DNA from: Varroa destructor
Taxonomy: Eukaryota; Arthropoda; Arachnida; Mesostigmata; Varroidae
Direction: 5' to 3'
DNA: 64,000 nt
NCBI RefSeq assembly: GCF_002443255.2
Contig: NW_019211456.1
Span: 31,121,341 to 31,185,340 of the forward strand
The position numbers and the translations under genes are program-made. A model generated the notes under the pieces. That model was not told the origin of the DNA, did not search any database, and worked only from the letters and a program-made list of their open reading frames with translations. Shown here piece by piece: positions 1-10,814 of this stretch. Position 1 is the first letter of the stretch; every line of letters starts with the position of its first letter.

Positions 1-206
1 ATGTAATTAAATCTATTAGAAATTTAGCAATGATCATTTACTAATGCAATATTGTCGTATACCTTGTCTCGCTAACGTAAGAAAAAATGAGGTTCGATCC
101 AATTTTAATCAGCTTATCCAAAAATTCTAGCCAACCACTTTTAGTATGACATCGATTGCGGTGTAACGGTTTTCTACGAAACGTTCCTAGTTTTTGTTTG
201 ACTTAC

Positions 207-417
207 CCGATCCTACGGGATGAATCCTTCCACAGGCAGCTCCAAGTGAGGGATTATTTTTCATCAAATCAACAAGCAGTTTGACGGCGTGAGGCCGAAA
301 GTTAATGTCTCCATCCAATGCTAGTAGAAATGTATTTCTAGATCGAAGCTTCTTTTGATAGTCATTGAGACTTAACTTGTGGAAGCAATAGCCAAGTAAA
401 TAATACATGTACATCAC
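207..417 (-). CDS. CHS: Chitin synthase exon m (ALDGD)
   Basis: Phase 0 in (GCGCAG|GTG), phase 1 out (TCGG|GTAAGT). Reads VMYMYYLLGY, NTFLLALDGDINFRP and LGAACGRIHPVGS. The DGD carries an Asp proposed to bind UDP/metal in the family. The gene continues to the left; 1-206 is intron. Confidence 0.96.
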
Positions 418-3400
418 CTGCGCAACACGACCAAAAGCACATCGATTACTTTATAGATCGCATCTTTGTATACGAACCAGCCATAATAGCTGAGTGGTAA
501 AAATAGAATGTATAATGTTTTATTCCCGTTTCAGGCACCCCAGATCTATATAGGTTAAAAGATTACGTTAAACTTCTGCTACGCTTAGGATAACGTAGGT
601 GAGATAAGGAGTCATACGCGCCCGATGTATTCATCTAATTCAAATGTTGGCGCTCTAAATCAGTTGCCGATACTAACGAAACGTCGTACAAAAGATCGAA
701 AAAAAGATGTTTACCTAAATAGGGCTCATCGAGCCGTTTGACAAAAAAGATATAGCTAAGACCCAATTTCTAAGATAGTATTGTAAACGAAAATGCAGGG
801 TGGGCATGCTGCGCTTCTCGGAGCTAATTTGCATTGTCGTACGGGAAAGTTTAAAACTATTGGATATGTATATGCTGCCCCAATCTTCAGGTGCCGACCG
901 AGGGCCCGTACGGAAAAAGTCGTTTGCCTGAACATGTGAGGCAATTTGGACATTTCATCATCTTTCTGTCGTCATATTAAAACACTTTCTACGGCCGAAA
1001 CTGGGCTTGACTGACAACAAGCCAACATTATATCTAGTTTTAAAAAACGGCGATGTTAGCCGCTACTGCGCGTTTGAAATTCTAAAGGTACTTATTTATT
1101 GAATGCGTCATTCTGGTGGGCTTCTGATGTCAGGGTTGTCCTGCAATCGCACCCCTTCACCACTTCTGTAAGGTTTTTCAACGCGCAAAATTTTATAGGT
1201 CGTTTACAATTGAAGAACTGAGAAAGTATACGTCGAAGGAAATCCTGTGTGCTATACGCGATTTCTGCAAACAGTATTACCTGACTCCAGCGCTTTCGAG
1301 CTCTAATGAGCGTCTTATCTTTAAGGTGAACGAAAAGACGTGTCTTGCCGCTCAGCTGATACGAATTCAGAGAGGGAAGATCCCACTCTAGGCGACCCCC
1401 ATATGGCGTTGACACCTTTTTAGGCAGCTTGATCTTTGTGGCCGCGCCATATACCTTGCTGTGAATGACAAGTGTACACATCATATACAATGTTACGAAT
1501 CAGACCTTCAACACCGTGTAAACCGCCGAATTTTATTAGAAATATTATTATTATAAACAACTAATCAAATTAGTTAAGTGTGGAATATACAATTTTTGTT
1601 CACATATTGAAGACCTGTAGAGTCACGTCGCCGACGACGACAACAAAAACAAGACTGGCGGATCTGGGTTTACGTTGTATCATCTGAACTCTCATTACGT
1701 GAAAGGATGTCGAAGGGGATAGTCTGAGCTTGATATAAATATCTTACAATCATTCATATGCGAGCGAGCAGTAGATGGTATACTGGCAAAAAGTATGTGC
1801 GTGCCGTAAATACTTGCAACTGTAAACCTAATTTTTCTTCTAACTCCACAGAAATTTTTAATCACATCGTGTTTTTGTTTAGGTTTTAACGAGTACGATT
1901 ATACACAATGCAAAGCGGTTTGAAGCACCTGACTGCAACGTCCATGGCCGTAATGAGTGTCTTCACGTATCGATTCACCCTTCTCACACCGTCGGTAGTC
2001 TCAAAGGCATCGTCGAAAAGAATTTCCGCTAACGAGACAACATAAAAGCTAAATGTTATATTGACACTAAAAAAAAAATGCGGGTATTAACTCTTACTAC
2101 GACTAACGAGTTAAAAACATATTAAAAATCATATAACAATCGTTGAACAATGGACAAAATTTTCGCAGAAAAATCCCATTTGAAGTAACCTATATTTCTA
2201 CGTATCGTATAGTTGTGAATCTGTACGATGAGCAAATACTTTTAATCCGTAAGAGTGAAAACGTATTTACAACTGTCATTAAACCGATTTTTTTTTTTTT
2301 TAGCATTTGTGTATTTAAAGTTAGCGGTGTTAACTTTGAAATATTTGAAAGTTTTTTTTTTTCCAGATGTATGTGGTCGTCTGATCGATCAGTACCTTCA
2401 AGCTCGTAGTAGTCGGGATCGTTCCGTTGCATACTGCACTGATCAACACTCATCCTCAGCACGCTTTTTAGTAACTGTATCATTTCCGCCTCAGTTTCAT
2501 GCCACATCGTCGCACACGCTATGATACGAACCTGTACGAAGTTCGTTCATGTATATTATATTATTGCGAACCATCTTGACAATACTGGTCATTACTTTAG
2601 TGAAAAACAGGTGATCGCTAGAAAATCAAAGAATCTCTCATTAAATGATAACAAGTCAAGTCAATCTAGCCGGCTAATACAAATAGGACATGTTAAATCC
2701 AGTGGGCACGTATCCTACTGATTTTCGGTGATGACAAACCTGGTCTTCTTGATTAATTACGCACAGATCTTCATAGGTCAACAATACATATATATATATT
2801 AGTACTCAATATAAAAATATTATTCCAGTCAATATAAGCAATGGCTTTCATACGATGCGCCCCACTACGAATAGTTATAGAACACTGAATTGTACAACAA
2901 ATAAAAACGCTCTTACAATTGAGTGATCCGACACATCCGGAGAATCAGCTTCGACAAACTTGGAATATGAACATATAGATCTGTGTGACGGCTCTGGATC
3001 GGTCCTCTACCATTGCAATTAAACCGAATAAATATAATGAAAGATATCAGTACCTCGCTATCTGTCTCTGGAATTTTACTTATTTAATCTTATTAATAGC
3101 CTTAGCCTCACTGTGACATCAAAATTTTTGAAAAAATCTGTCCTGAAGGACAATAGTTTCGATCTGTTCTACCTTTTTACAGCTACTTGTAGTTAATGGT
3201 TGGGTTTTTGATCGTATCTTTGCTGATTAATATCGAATAGAAGGTCATTGTGTACAGAGAAAATTCAATTGTAGTATAATCTGTCCATTTGGAAATATGT
3301 TTGCTATCCGGCATTGTCGTTAAACCTTGCTACAAACGAATGACATCTTGCAACGCTAAGTGTTTTTAACTTAAACCACTAGTATCCAAAAAGACCCTAT

Positions 3401-3552
3401 GCTTTTTAAACATTTTATTAGACACACCAAACCACTCTCTGTAGCCGTAGGGTCGTCTCTTCGTCGAAATGCCATTATTGATTGCTCCACGCACACCGGA
3501 CAATAGTATGAATTCATAAATAATCTGCGGAAATACAAGAACAGAGCCATAC

Positions 3553-3593
<41 letters not shown>

Positions 3594-6500
3594 GAATATT
3601 CCTCAGTTTTATAAAATGCATTGCTCATATCACAGCCTTGAAGCTTGCCGTATATATAAATGTGTGACAAACACTTTTTGTACTCGATGACGAACTTCGA
3701 TTTGATATCACTGGAACAGAACTTACTTGGAGACTTTTGCCATACGATGATGCGCCGATCTCCATATATATGATGTCATTTGCGTCTGGCTGAACAGCCA
3801 CAAGAGCCACATCCAGGTGTATTTGTGAAGCAGAAACTTTTCGATGCTATCGTCGGGACCTTGTGGAAGGCAGTTGTAGAAGTGCGACCCGGGCAAGCCC
3901 ATCGTGAAACACGAATCTGTTTGAATATACGATAGTAGCCAGTTAAGTTAGTTAAGGTGCCCCCTTTAGACTTTAGTTTAGGTGCATAGGAGATCGTTCC
4001 TATCCTAAAGACACTGAATTTGCAAACAGCGGGTAGCAAGTATTGCACTGGTGCTTCTGCCAATCAAGTATTCGATTCGGTTTGAAATCAGCTGTTGCAA
4101 GCAGCTTGGAGGTTCGAGCCTGCAGCTATAACCATACGGATCACTTAATGTACTAACCCGAACGTGTCACCATACTTTTGCATATATTGCTGGCCGATTT
4201 TCAATCATGAGCGTCTCACAGCTGCCAGCTCTGGAGTTATCGAGAGAGAGCAGTTATTGAAGCAGACAAATACAGAGGTTTGGTCTCGTAGACACGCAGT
4301 TCCCAGGCTTCTTATCATCTTCGTGGTTTGGAAATACCTTGTTATGCATAAAAATGCTTTGTACGAATGTCCAGAACTTTAGCGAAATTGGTTTTGAACA
4401 CCAGGCTCGCTATTGTCTTTGTAGGGGAATTCAACTTACCATCCGCTTGTAACGCACAGAAGAACCCAAGGACTCCAGTTGTAAAGGGCACACCCAGCAA
4501 AAGTGGGAAGGCCATCGAAAAGTGTTGAATACCAACTTGACAAGCGAAGGTCGAAGCCGAGTAGCACAAGTACGAGGACAATACGTGAATCAGACCAACT
4601 AAAAGCGGGGTCCACTTTGGGCTTCGGATCTCGCCAACAAGCTTTAGGCTTGTTTTCACACGCACCGGAGAAGTCTTCGCTTAAATAGTTGTATGGCCTA
4701 TATTAGATGAGTCGCATAAGCAAATTCCCCTGAATAAGGCTCATTTATAAGCGTCGTTTCAATTAATCATTTCAATAATATAATATAATAATCAATAGTA
4801 TAATAATTCATAACTTTAACAACCTAAATAAACATGCTCCAGTGCCTAAACGGGACCTCTATACGGTTTTGTAGTGCATAAATAACATTACTCGACCCCT
4901 TGTAAAACACATCTGTATTAACATTGTATGTACCAAATCAAGACTAACCTCCTTTTGACCGAGGAGTGTAACATTTGAAACGTTGAATAAAGGTGCGAAA
5001 ATCGATTCTTCTTCGTTTAACAACGAGTTTATATAGATGTCTGTTTCAAAAGCTGCTACCGAAAATCCGTGATACGCATCTAAAAATAACGGCAAAGCAA
5101 TCTCATTTGGACCAGTCATGGTATAAAGCCTTCTAACTACTAGCGTGAGCATACGTAAGCCAATTATCATGTCGTTTAAATGTACCTAAGAAAATTGTCC
5201 ATAGTAGAACAAAAATATATGCGAAACTTGGAACGGTTTGCGCCTGTCAAAGATTTTGTTGTTTTATGGTTATGGGTAGTAACAAAATAGTGAAATGATG
5301 CTCCTAGATCGGATCATTAGGCCTGGAATCTGGTGAAGCTCTATATCGTAAACTGGGGTCGAGGAAGTGACCTTTCCACTTTCTCAAAATTCTTAAAGGT
5401 AATTCGTTGTGATGTGGGGTTGCTAAACGCTAGAACTTACTGTCAAAGCTTTCGGGTTCGACCTCTAGCCTTCAGATAGGTAAAGTTTTATCAGTAATAC
5501 CATGTATCTCACTGAGCAGCTAATTGTGCTCTGTATAAATGTTATTACATTCTTATTTTTTACCCAGGTATTGTATAATTACGAAGTTCCGTTAAGCCTT
5601 TGCTAGTTTGAAGCGAATAGGCAAAAGGTATGCATAGAAACTGGCCTGGTATGCACAGACATGGGGAACTACATTGTTAGTACTAATAGTAATAGCGTTG
5701 AACGGGTTAGTGTGTATTGACAGAAAAATGCTAGTTGACGATTTCACACAACAGCAGTAAAAAAGGTAGCTTCAACCACAAGAAGGTAAGTAGAAAAAAC
5801 GATAATGACTGAGACATACCAGGAAGGTTCGAGAAGAGCGCCCCGTAATCCGGTTCCGGCTGCCAATACGAAACGCGCTGCCCGGTGATAGCTACGGCGA
5901 CGATGAGAAAGATGAAGCTTTTCCAAATCGCCAAAAGAATATTTGTAATCGTTTTGCTAGCCTGAGAAAAGGCCCAGAACGAATGAAAGGAAGTTTTAAT
6001 ATGTTCTGATACTGCGTTTTTTTGTGTGGCCTTGCATACCGACAATAACTAGCAGACGTTTCTATGCTACGTGAGGGAACGTATGAAACAGTGAGAACTT
6101 CAAATCACTTACTTATTTAGCAGATATTTCGCAGACATGGGAAACACGCCACAAACTTTTTTCTTTTAAAAATTTCTTAGCATTATTAGTTATAATTCTT
6201 ATGTGAACAAATCCTTGGAACCATTTATCTAGAGTATAGCAAAAACTAAGCTCCATCGGCACTCTACCCAGGGTCGCCTTTGTTAGATTTTTGTGGGACT
6301 GGTTGTAACTCCACAGGCAGTGGAAATAATTTCAGGCTGTTAGCCTGTTTAAAGGTCCTGCCTCCGGTAGAGGCTTAAGCTATTAGAAACCCAGTTGCAG
6401 GTCTAGCGGCATTCCTGTCGGCTTTTTTCCCATTTTGCTGAATCAGCTATGATACTTTATTCAATACATCGTAGATTGGCCTAGATTTTGCGAAAATTTT

Positions 6501-9019
6501 TACATGACCCTACAATACTTCTTTCACAACGGCTCAGCCTTTACAAAAGAGGTGTGACTACTTGACACCACTTTTACTAATATATTTTTTTTAGGATGTC
6601 ATCACTTATAATCGAGCTGATTTTAGTTAACTCCAAAAGATGCTTGACCTAATAAACGAAGCAGAGGCCTGTCCTTCGACGGACCTCTGCAGTAATGATG
6701 AAGACGCTCTTTTTAGTAAGTCGTTCTTGAAGGCCTGATCATGTGTATAATTATTTTTAAAAATTAAGTGGTGAGAAGATCTCTCAACCTCCGCATCTTT
6801 AAAGATGATCTGTCTAACTTTAACGATATATGAAAAAGATCTGAGGTTTTTATAGGCTGTAAGACATCTGCGTCTTCAAAAAAATAGTTCTAAAAATCTA
6901 ACTTGAGATTTCAGCGTGATAACATATGCATTTTCGCGCCTTTTTCGAAGAATATTTCTCGGGGCTTTTAAAAACCATATGCCGACTGACAACAATCGAC
7001 TTCAAGTACCTAAAAAAATGAAGCACGTAAAATATTTTCGGCATAAAACCTTTTGTATAATAGCTCATTTTCTAGGACAGTGACAATGAGTAGCAACCTG
7101 ACGAGTCTATGAGTTTGTTTTAAAAAGAGCCAACTTTCTTCTAAAAATAGCGGATGAATGCGTTCTTGCTTCGACACACATTACCAAACCGTGTTTTACA
7201 TTTCATGTTGGTTAGCACCATCAGGCTCTAGATCATACTAGTTCCACCAGCGTTCCTCAAATACCATAAAAATATACCTGTGAAACTACAGCGTACACAT
7301 ACTTGTAGGTGTTCTTTGAACTCCAGTAAACGTGCGGTAGCTCCTATAAAGTTCTCCCACCATCCGCAGGATATTAGTATAAGAGAAAATGGCAGACCCC
7401 ACAGGCGCTGTGGGTCTAATAGAGCCCACGCCAACAGGCCGGACAACTGCAAGAATATGCGTAAAATGAAAATAGACCTCGATTAGGCGTGAGGTAATCT
7501 TGTTATCATTTTTCTTACCATTTTTTTTTTTTTTTTACAAATTACTAATATGTATGTCATGCAAAATATACATTATGTTTAGTAAGCATATATTATTTAT
7601 TTATCTACTTGGCAATCACTAACCTGAAATATCACTACGACAACTCGAACCACAATTTCCCAGACGGATTCTAACGTAAAAATCTTCTGAAAGCACTTGC
7701 TATGACAGAGCCGTATCATGGCTGGTACGAAGAACACACAGTTAGCCAGCATGGCTCCATGCACAACATTTAATTTCGGCAGAATCCCAAACGTTAGCCA
7801 GGCGCATCCGAATGCATGTAGACCCTCCATAAAGAGCGTCTGTGGCAGGTAAGGTTAAAGGTTGTCACATTTTTATTATCTCAGTCACTGGCAGTATCCG
7901 CGTTTTCGAACCGGAAAAAACTGTGCCGTAATAATATCAGAAAAATTTGGACAACTGATGTTTGTCGCAGTTGAATAAAAGCCTATCTCCAAAAGGCAAA
8001 CACAAGTTTCGCAAACGTTCCGTCGTCATATCCAGCGCACACTCGAACACGATTTACGTTCATTTTTATTTTTTTCATTTTTCGCATGCATAAACTAATA
8101 CGCGTACATCGCATTCTAAGTTACGCACGGATTGTCTTTAAAATATACCGTACACGACCCATTTTTTTGGCTTGCTCTGTTTTCAAGTAGTGGTAAGTCG
8201 TCAATGGCCTTTTGCTGTAACCAGAACAAGTAATTTCCTAAAAAACCTAGGTCAATGATATAACTTAAAATGAGATAGGCGTGTACCAAGGTAAAACTTT
8301 TTTACGCTAAAATTTAAATTAACCGAAACTGCGTTGGAAACTAGTCGCCATGGTATCTACCTACCAAACCGAGGGTTGTTGCAGAAGGCCAGATAATTGG
8401 TTTGAACAAGCATAGCTTCACCGAAACGAGTAGTTTCAAACATTCGGGAGTAATTAGACACAACAGTAGCACCCATGTCCATACAACTGCTTGAAATTTG
8501 TTGGTGCTGACCGAGAAGGAGTTATCCTTACTAGAAGGACTAAGCCCTAGTAAAGAAAATATACCGTTAAAATATATTTCAATTTAGGCGGGCAAATAGA
8601 AATATGGCTGATTCGATATCTTTGTTCACGAAATCCTTTATTGTGAAATTTTTCATTTAAAAATAGAATTTAACTTTTCAATGCGTAACTTAAGCTCACA
8701 CATTGACACGCTCCTACCTAACACAGATTCGCTGCATACGACTCTCATGGGAAGTGAGCGGTTGAAACTTTGATTCGTTCGGTTGTAGTATACTACGTTC
8801 ATCATATTCTCTCCATGAGGGATGTCAAGTTGCGAGACCATTAGCAAAAGAGACATTCGAGAGGTTATTGCCGAGCCAAGTATAATGACAAATGTGACAA
8901 CAAAGCTAAGGGCTTTTATGACCCGTGTTGTAGCCTCAGCACAAGACGAATCTTCAGCTTCGTCAATTTCTACATGCGGTGCAGGCTTGAACGCGTCTAC
9001 CACGTTTAGGGGTTTGTAC
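207..9019 (-). CDS. CHS: Chitin synthase, N-terminal half (13 exons, gene runs off left edge)
   Basis: Family 2 glycosyltransferase that polymerises UDP-GlcNAc into chitin at the plasma membrane. Thirteen minus-strand exons join with consistent phases: 9019-8718, 8546-8365, 7839-7624, 7446-7303, 5961-5820, 5079-4949, 4641-4440, 3916-3727, 3524-3428, 2531-2396, 2028-1929, 1458-1281, 417-207. Together they give about 743 residues of a family that is usually about 1,500 or more. In order they show a multi-pass membrane block (with SCGWWENF and LLWLFSQT), then RRRDD, ACATMWHET, FDDAFE, TPYGGRLEW, KRWSQVMYMYYLLGY, ALDGDINF and GAACGRIHPVGS. These are hallmarks of arthropod chitin synthases. The EDR, QRRRW and C-terminal membrane parts lie to the left of the window. 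The first exon opens in phase 2, so at least one upstream coding exon is probably missing. The protein is clearly diverged from insect versions. I cannot decide between the CHS1 (cuticle) and CHS2 (gut) types. Confidence 0.93.
1281..1458 (-). CDS. CHS: Chitin synthase exon l (TPYGGRL)
   Basis: Enters phase 2 after CATTCACAG and exits phase 0 at CAG|GTAATA. Contains STPYGGRLEWDLP, TRLFVHLKDK and ARKRWSQ, matching PTPYGGRLVWTLP...HLKDKxKIRHRKRWSQ. The upstream exon supplies AG to give a Ser codon. Confidence 0.95.
1929..2028 (-). CDS. CHS: Chitin synthase exon k (FDDAFE)
   Basis: 100 nt, too short to stand out as an open frame. Enters phase 1 (G|CG = Ala) after CTCGTTAG and leaves phase 2 at TCAG|GTGCTT. 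Reads AEILFDDAFETTDG, then VNRYVKTLITAMDVAV, equivalent to THIFFDDAFE...VNQFVKTLVNVIDEAA. Confidence 0.92.
2396..2531 (-). CDS. CHS: Chitin synthase exon j (ACATMWHET)
   Basis: Phase 0 in (CGTACAG|GTT), phase 1 out (GAAG|GTACTG). Contains VRIIACATMWHETEAEM, LLKSVLRM, DQC and DPDYYELE, equivalent to RIYACATMWHET.DEM...LKSI.R.D.DQ...DPDYYEFE at the start of the catalytic domain. Confidence 0.95.
3428..3524 (-). CDS. CHS: Chitin synthase exon i (RRRDD)
   Basis: Enters in phase 2 after TTTCCGCAG. The split codon AA|A gives KLFMNSYY..VEQSIMAFRRRDD, equivalent to EKLF...IDQSxALNRRRDD. The donor is either TTG|GTGTGT (phase 0, which joins directly to the next exon) or AGTG|GTTTGG. Only the first fits the next exon without an extra one. 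A (TA)n run lies about 30 nt upstream of the acceptor. Confidence 0.85.
3556..3587. repeat. (TA)n microsatellite in chitin synthase intron
   Basis: About 32 nt of uninterrupted TA dinucleotide, ending roughly 30 nt before the acceptor of exon i in the direction of transcription. It lies where the branch point or pyrimidine tract would be expected. Confidence 0.95.
3727..3916 (-). CDS. CHS: Chitin synthase exon h (WLLWLFSQT)
   Basis: Starts phase 1 after TTCAAACAG and ends phase 2 at CCAA|GTAAGT. Reads CFTMGLPGSHFYNCLP, then a loop, then TWMWLLWLFSQTQMTSYIW. The last part is the conserved WxWLLWLxSQTWVTxHIW helix that precedes the cytoplasmic catalytic region. Q replaces the usual W in SQTW. 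Confidence 0.93.
4440..4641 (-). CDS. CHS: Chitin synthase exon g (two membrane helices)
   Basis: Contains SPKWTPLLVGLIHVLSSYLCY, STFACQVGIQHFSMAFPLLL and GFFCAL, matching the AxYxCYxFxKFACKxxIQxFSFAFPxxLxxP block. The donor is G|GTAAGT, phase 1. The 5' edge is uncertain: AAAG|CTTGTT at 4641 and GCGAG|ATC four codons further in both keep the frame, and neither has a good pyrimidine tract. Confidence 0.85.
4949..5079 (-). CDS. CHS: Chitin synthase exon f (loop)
   Basis: 131 nt entering in phase 1 (G|AT makes Asp) and leaving in phase 0 at GAG|GTTAGT. Begins DAYHGFSVAAFET, which parallels the GDAFGNHKITVVQV segment of insect enzymes. The rest is poorly conserved, so the boundaries rest on splice signals and phase agreement. 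Confidence 0.8.
5820..5961 (-). CDS. CHS: Chitin synthase exon e
   Basis: Starts phase 0 after TTTTCTCAG and ends phase 1 at CCTG|GTATGT. The helix LLAIWKSFIFLIVAVAITG corresponds to the insect YLFVSIWKIL helix and follows directly from the previous exon's KEHLQ. It is followed by an extracellular-type loop ending ALFSNLP. Confidence 0.9.
5962..7302 (-). other. Chitin synthase intron (largest in this gene)
   Basis: Intron of about 1.3 kb between exons d and e. The phases of the flanking exons agree, so no coding exon need be missing. I saw no recognisable gene, RNA or repeat family in it. Confidence 0.7.
7303..7446 (-). CDS. CHS: Chitin synthase exon d (GWWENF motif)
   Basis: 48 codons, phase 0 at both ends (acceptor TTCTTGCAG, donor CAA|GTATGT). 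Contains LWGLPFSLILISCGWWENF, the strongly conserved helix and SxGWWENY/F signature of chitin synthases, followed by a charged loop ending KEHLQ. Confidence 0.94.
7624..7839 (-). CDS. CHS: Chitin synthase exon c (membrane helices)
   Basis: Exactly 72 codons, phase 0 at both ends (acceptor CCACAG, donor CAG|GTTAGT). The motifs MEGLHAFG, LPKLNVVHGAMLANCVFFVP and a C-terminal hydrophobic run match the ETLHTIG..LPELDVVKGAML.NC..FVP region of arthropod chitin synthases. Confidence 0.92.
8365..8546 (-). CDS. CHS: Chitin synthase exon b (membrane helix)
   Basis: No long start-to-stop frame covers this exon; it was found by translating between splice sites. It starts phase 1 after ACTAG and ends phase 0 at TTTG|GTAGGT. 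The sequence VVWTWVLLLCLITPE then SVKLCLFKP matches the conserved insect pattern of a W-rich helix ending in PE, followed by a short R/K-rich loop. Confidence 0.88.
8718..9019 (-). CDS. CHS: Chitin synthase exon a (first recognised)
   Basis: Follows a strong acceptor (a T-run then CAG) and begins YKPLNVVDAF, matching the WDVFR..P segment near the N terminus of insect enzymes. It holds an acidic stretch and the first membrane helix (around LSFVVTFVIILGSAITSR), then SQL and two NRT/NRS-type glycosylation sites. The donor is G|GTAGGA, phase 1. The opening G completes a codon from an upstream exon not found. Alternatively, translation could start at an in-frame ATG at 9096 with no splice here, but the acceptor looks too good to ignore. 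Confidence 0.85.
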
Positions 9020-9423
9020 CTGAAAAAAAAATAGGGCATTTTTAATTGCAGGATAAAAACGAACATTTTCTGTTTTAGACCTTTAGCCTTAGTCATTACT
9101 AGAGAACCAGGTTGTCAGGCTTTTTGTAAGATAACAAAATCGTATAATGACAGTTATTTTATTATCGTATATCCCTGATGTCGCTATTTTATCACATTTT
9201 CAAATATCTTTCAGCACATATCCGTATCTTTCCCTTTCGTTCCGTGCTGTTATTATTTTTTATTTGTACTTATTTTTTCATTGTACGGCTTATATCGTTA
9301 CGTAAGAATAATTATGGTTCCTAACTTTATATGACAAATGTTTCACACTTTCCCGTTAAACTCTTTATATTTGTCCCCAAGGGGCAGTCATAAAGCGATT
9401 TGAGTCATCCTGCTTCTTTTAAC

Positions 9424-9439
9424 AAACGAACGTTCGTTT
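9424..9439. promoter_or_regulatory. 16-bp perfect palindrome upstream of chitin synthase
   Basis: AAACGAACGTTCGTTT reads the same on both strands, and a further copy of the half-site AAACGAAC follows within 10 nt. It lies about 400 nt upstream of the first recognised chitin synthase exon. Binding by a dimeric regulator is inference only. Confidence 0.3.
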
Positions 9440-10777
9440 TAAAAACGAACACCATCAAAGTTCAGGCATCTTTTTAGTCGCGCATGGATTAGAAATTCGA
9501 CGGAATATCTAAAATAATAATAATAGATATGTAAAATAATTTTCGACAACAATTCCAAGCGCGTGTAGTGTCGGTCATCAGTAAATTCTATGGATTGGAT
9601 GCTACTTCTAGGTACGCAAATATCATCCATCTAATACTTCCGCGAAGGTATCCGATACTTCTCGGATTGATTTGACAGTAGAGTAAAAGAAGATCGTAAC
9701 GACTGAATTTTTATACCGCATCAACAAGATTACACTAGTCTTCAACTAATCTAGAGTATAACATATTTCTGAATGTATCAAACTTCAAAGTGCAAACAAG
9801 GATCCTTTTGCATAGCACGATTAGCTCTTCTTGCGGCAACCCGTAAACATGTCTTTTACATGAGCAACGGGTTCTCGCACAAGCAGCAGTCAAAGCTTTC
9901 TTGGGAAGCCATTCGAAAAGATCGTAAAGAGATCGAAAGTTGCCTTCAACTATAGTCATCATTGACCTTTGTTGCTACAGATATAATTTTTTTTTTATGG
10001 ACAATTTGGATTTGGCGAAAAGGGTATTAGCATTGCTACATTTCCCTGCAGCGCAACTCGCGGATAAGTCAATATTTAGACTCTTCTAAACAACAAAAAA
10101 ACTTTGAGACGGTATGCGGTCCAGGATCACACTCCGTGATAAAGCAGCACTGGCAAAAGATTCCAGCGAAACATAATTTCGTATTTAATTAACAAAAGTT
10201 TCGTTTGTGGGCTTTTCGAAGACACCTATTGCAGTGCGTAATTTTTGCCCTATAAAGCCCTACTATTCGCTGCATATTTTTTTATCAAGTTCATGATAAA
10301 CAAAAGCGGGTAGCCGAAATCGACTTACACTATCGTGCTATGGAGTAACTAATTTTTCTCATGTAGATAGGTAAGGCTTGCTGGTTTATAGCCCATAAGT
10401 GTTTGCTGGTAAGTACTCAGCTTGCCAGATACGGCGCATTGCACGCCGCACATTGTCCGCCCTCTAGACTATTCATAATGTTAGAAATTCAATTTGTGTA
10501 TTTGCTTATCTCTGAAACTTGTGAAACAGCAGAACAAAGCATTATTTGATAAGATGAATTTACAACTCTGCGATTTTCTAAACGTATGCTTTACTGACGT
10601 AAAGCATGCGCACGTAATCCTTGTTTTACTGCCGCAGTATGAGTACGTCACGCTTCACATCTCTCTAGAGTGGGAAATAATTTCGCAAGCTAAGTGACAC
10701 AATACGTTTTAGAAGTGAAATTAAAAAATCGCGATAATTCTTACAAAAACATGGCTGAAGAGAGGAAAAAAAACGCG

Positions 10778-10814
10778 TATAAATATACCGAGCCAGTTAA
10801 CCGCGTCAATCAGT
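10778..10814 (+). promoter_or_regulatory. Possible core promoter (TATA plus initiator)
   Basis: TATAAATA at 10778-10785 is followed about 34 nt later by TCAGT (10810-10814), which fits the arthropod initiator. No plus-strand gene is recognised downstream, so it may be coincidence in AT-rich DNA. Confidence 0.2.

Noticed and set aside
4100..4125. tRNA B-box-like GGTTCGAGCC, and a similar one near 5455
   Set aside because: No A box at the right distance and no cloverleaf pairing; the T-stem does not pair at 5455.
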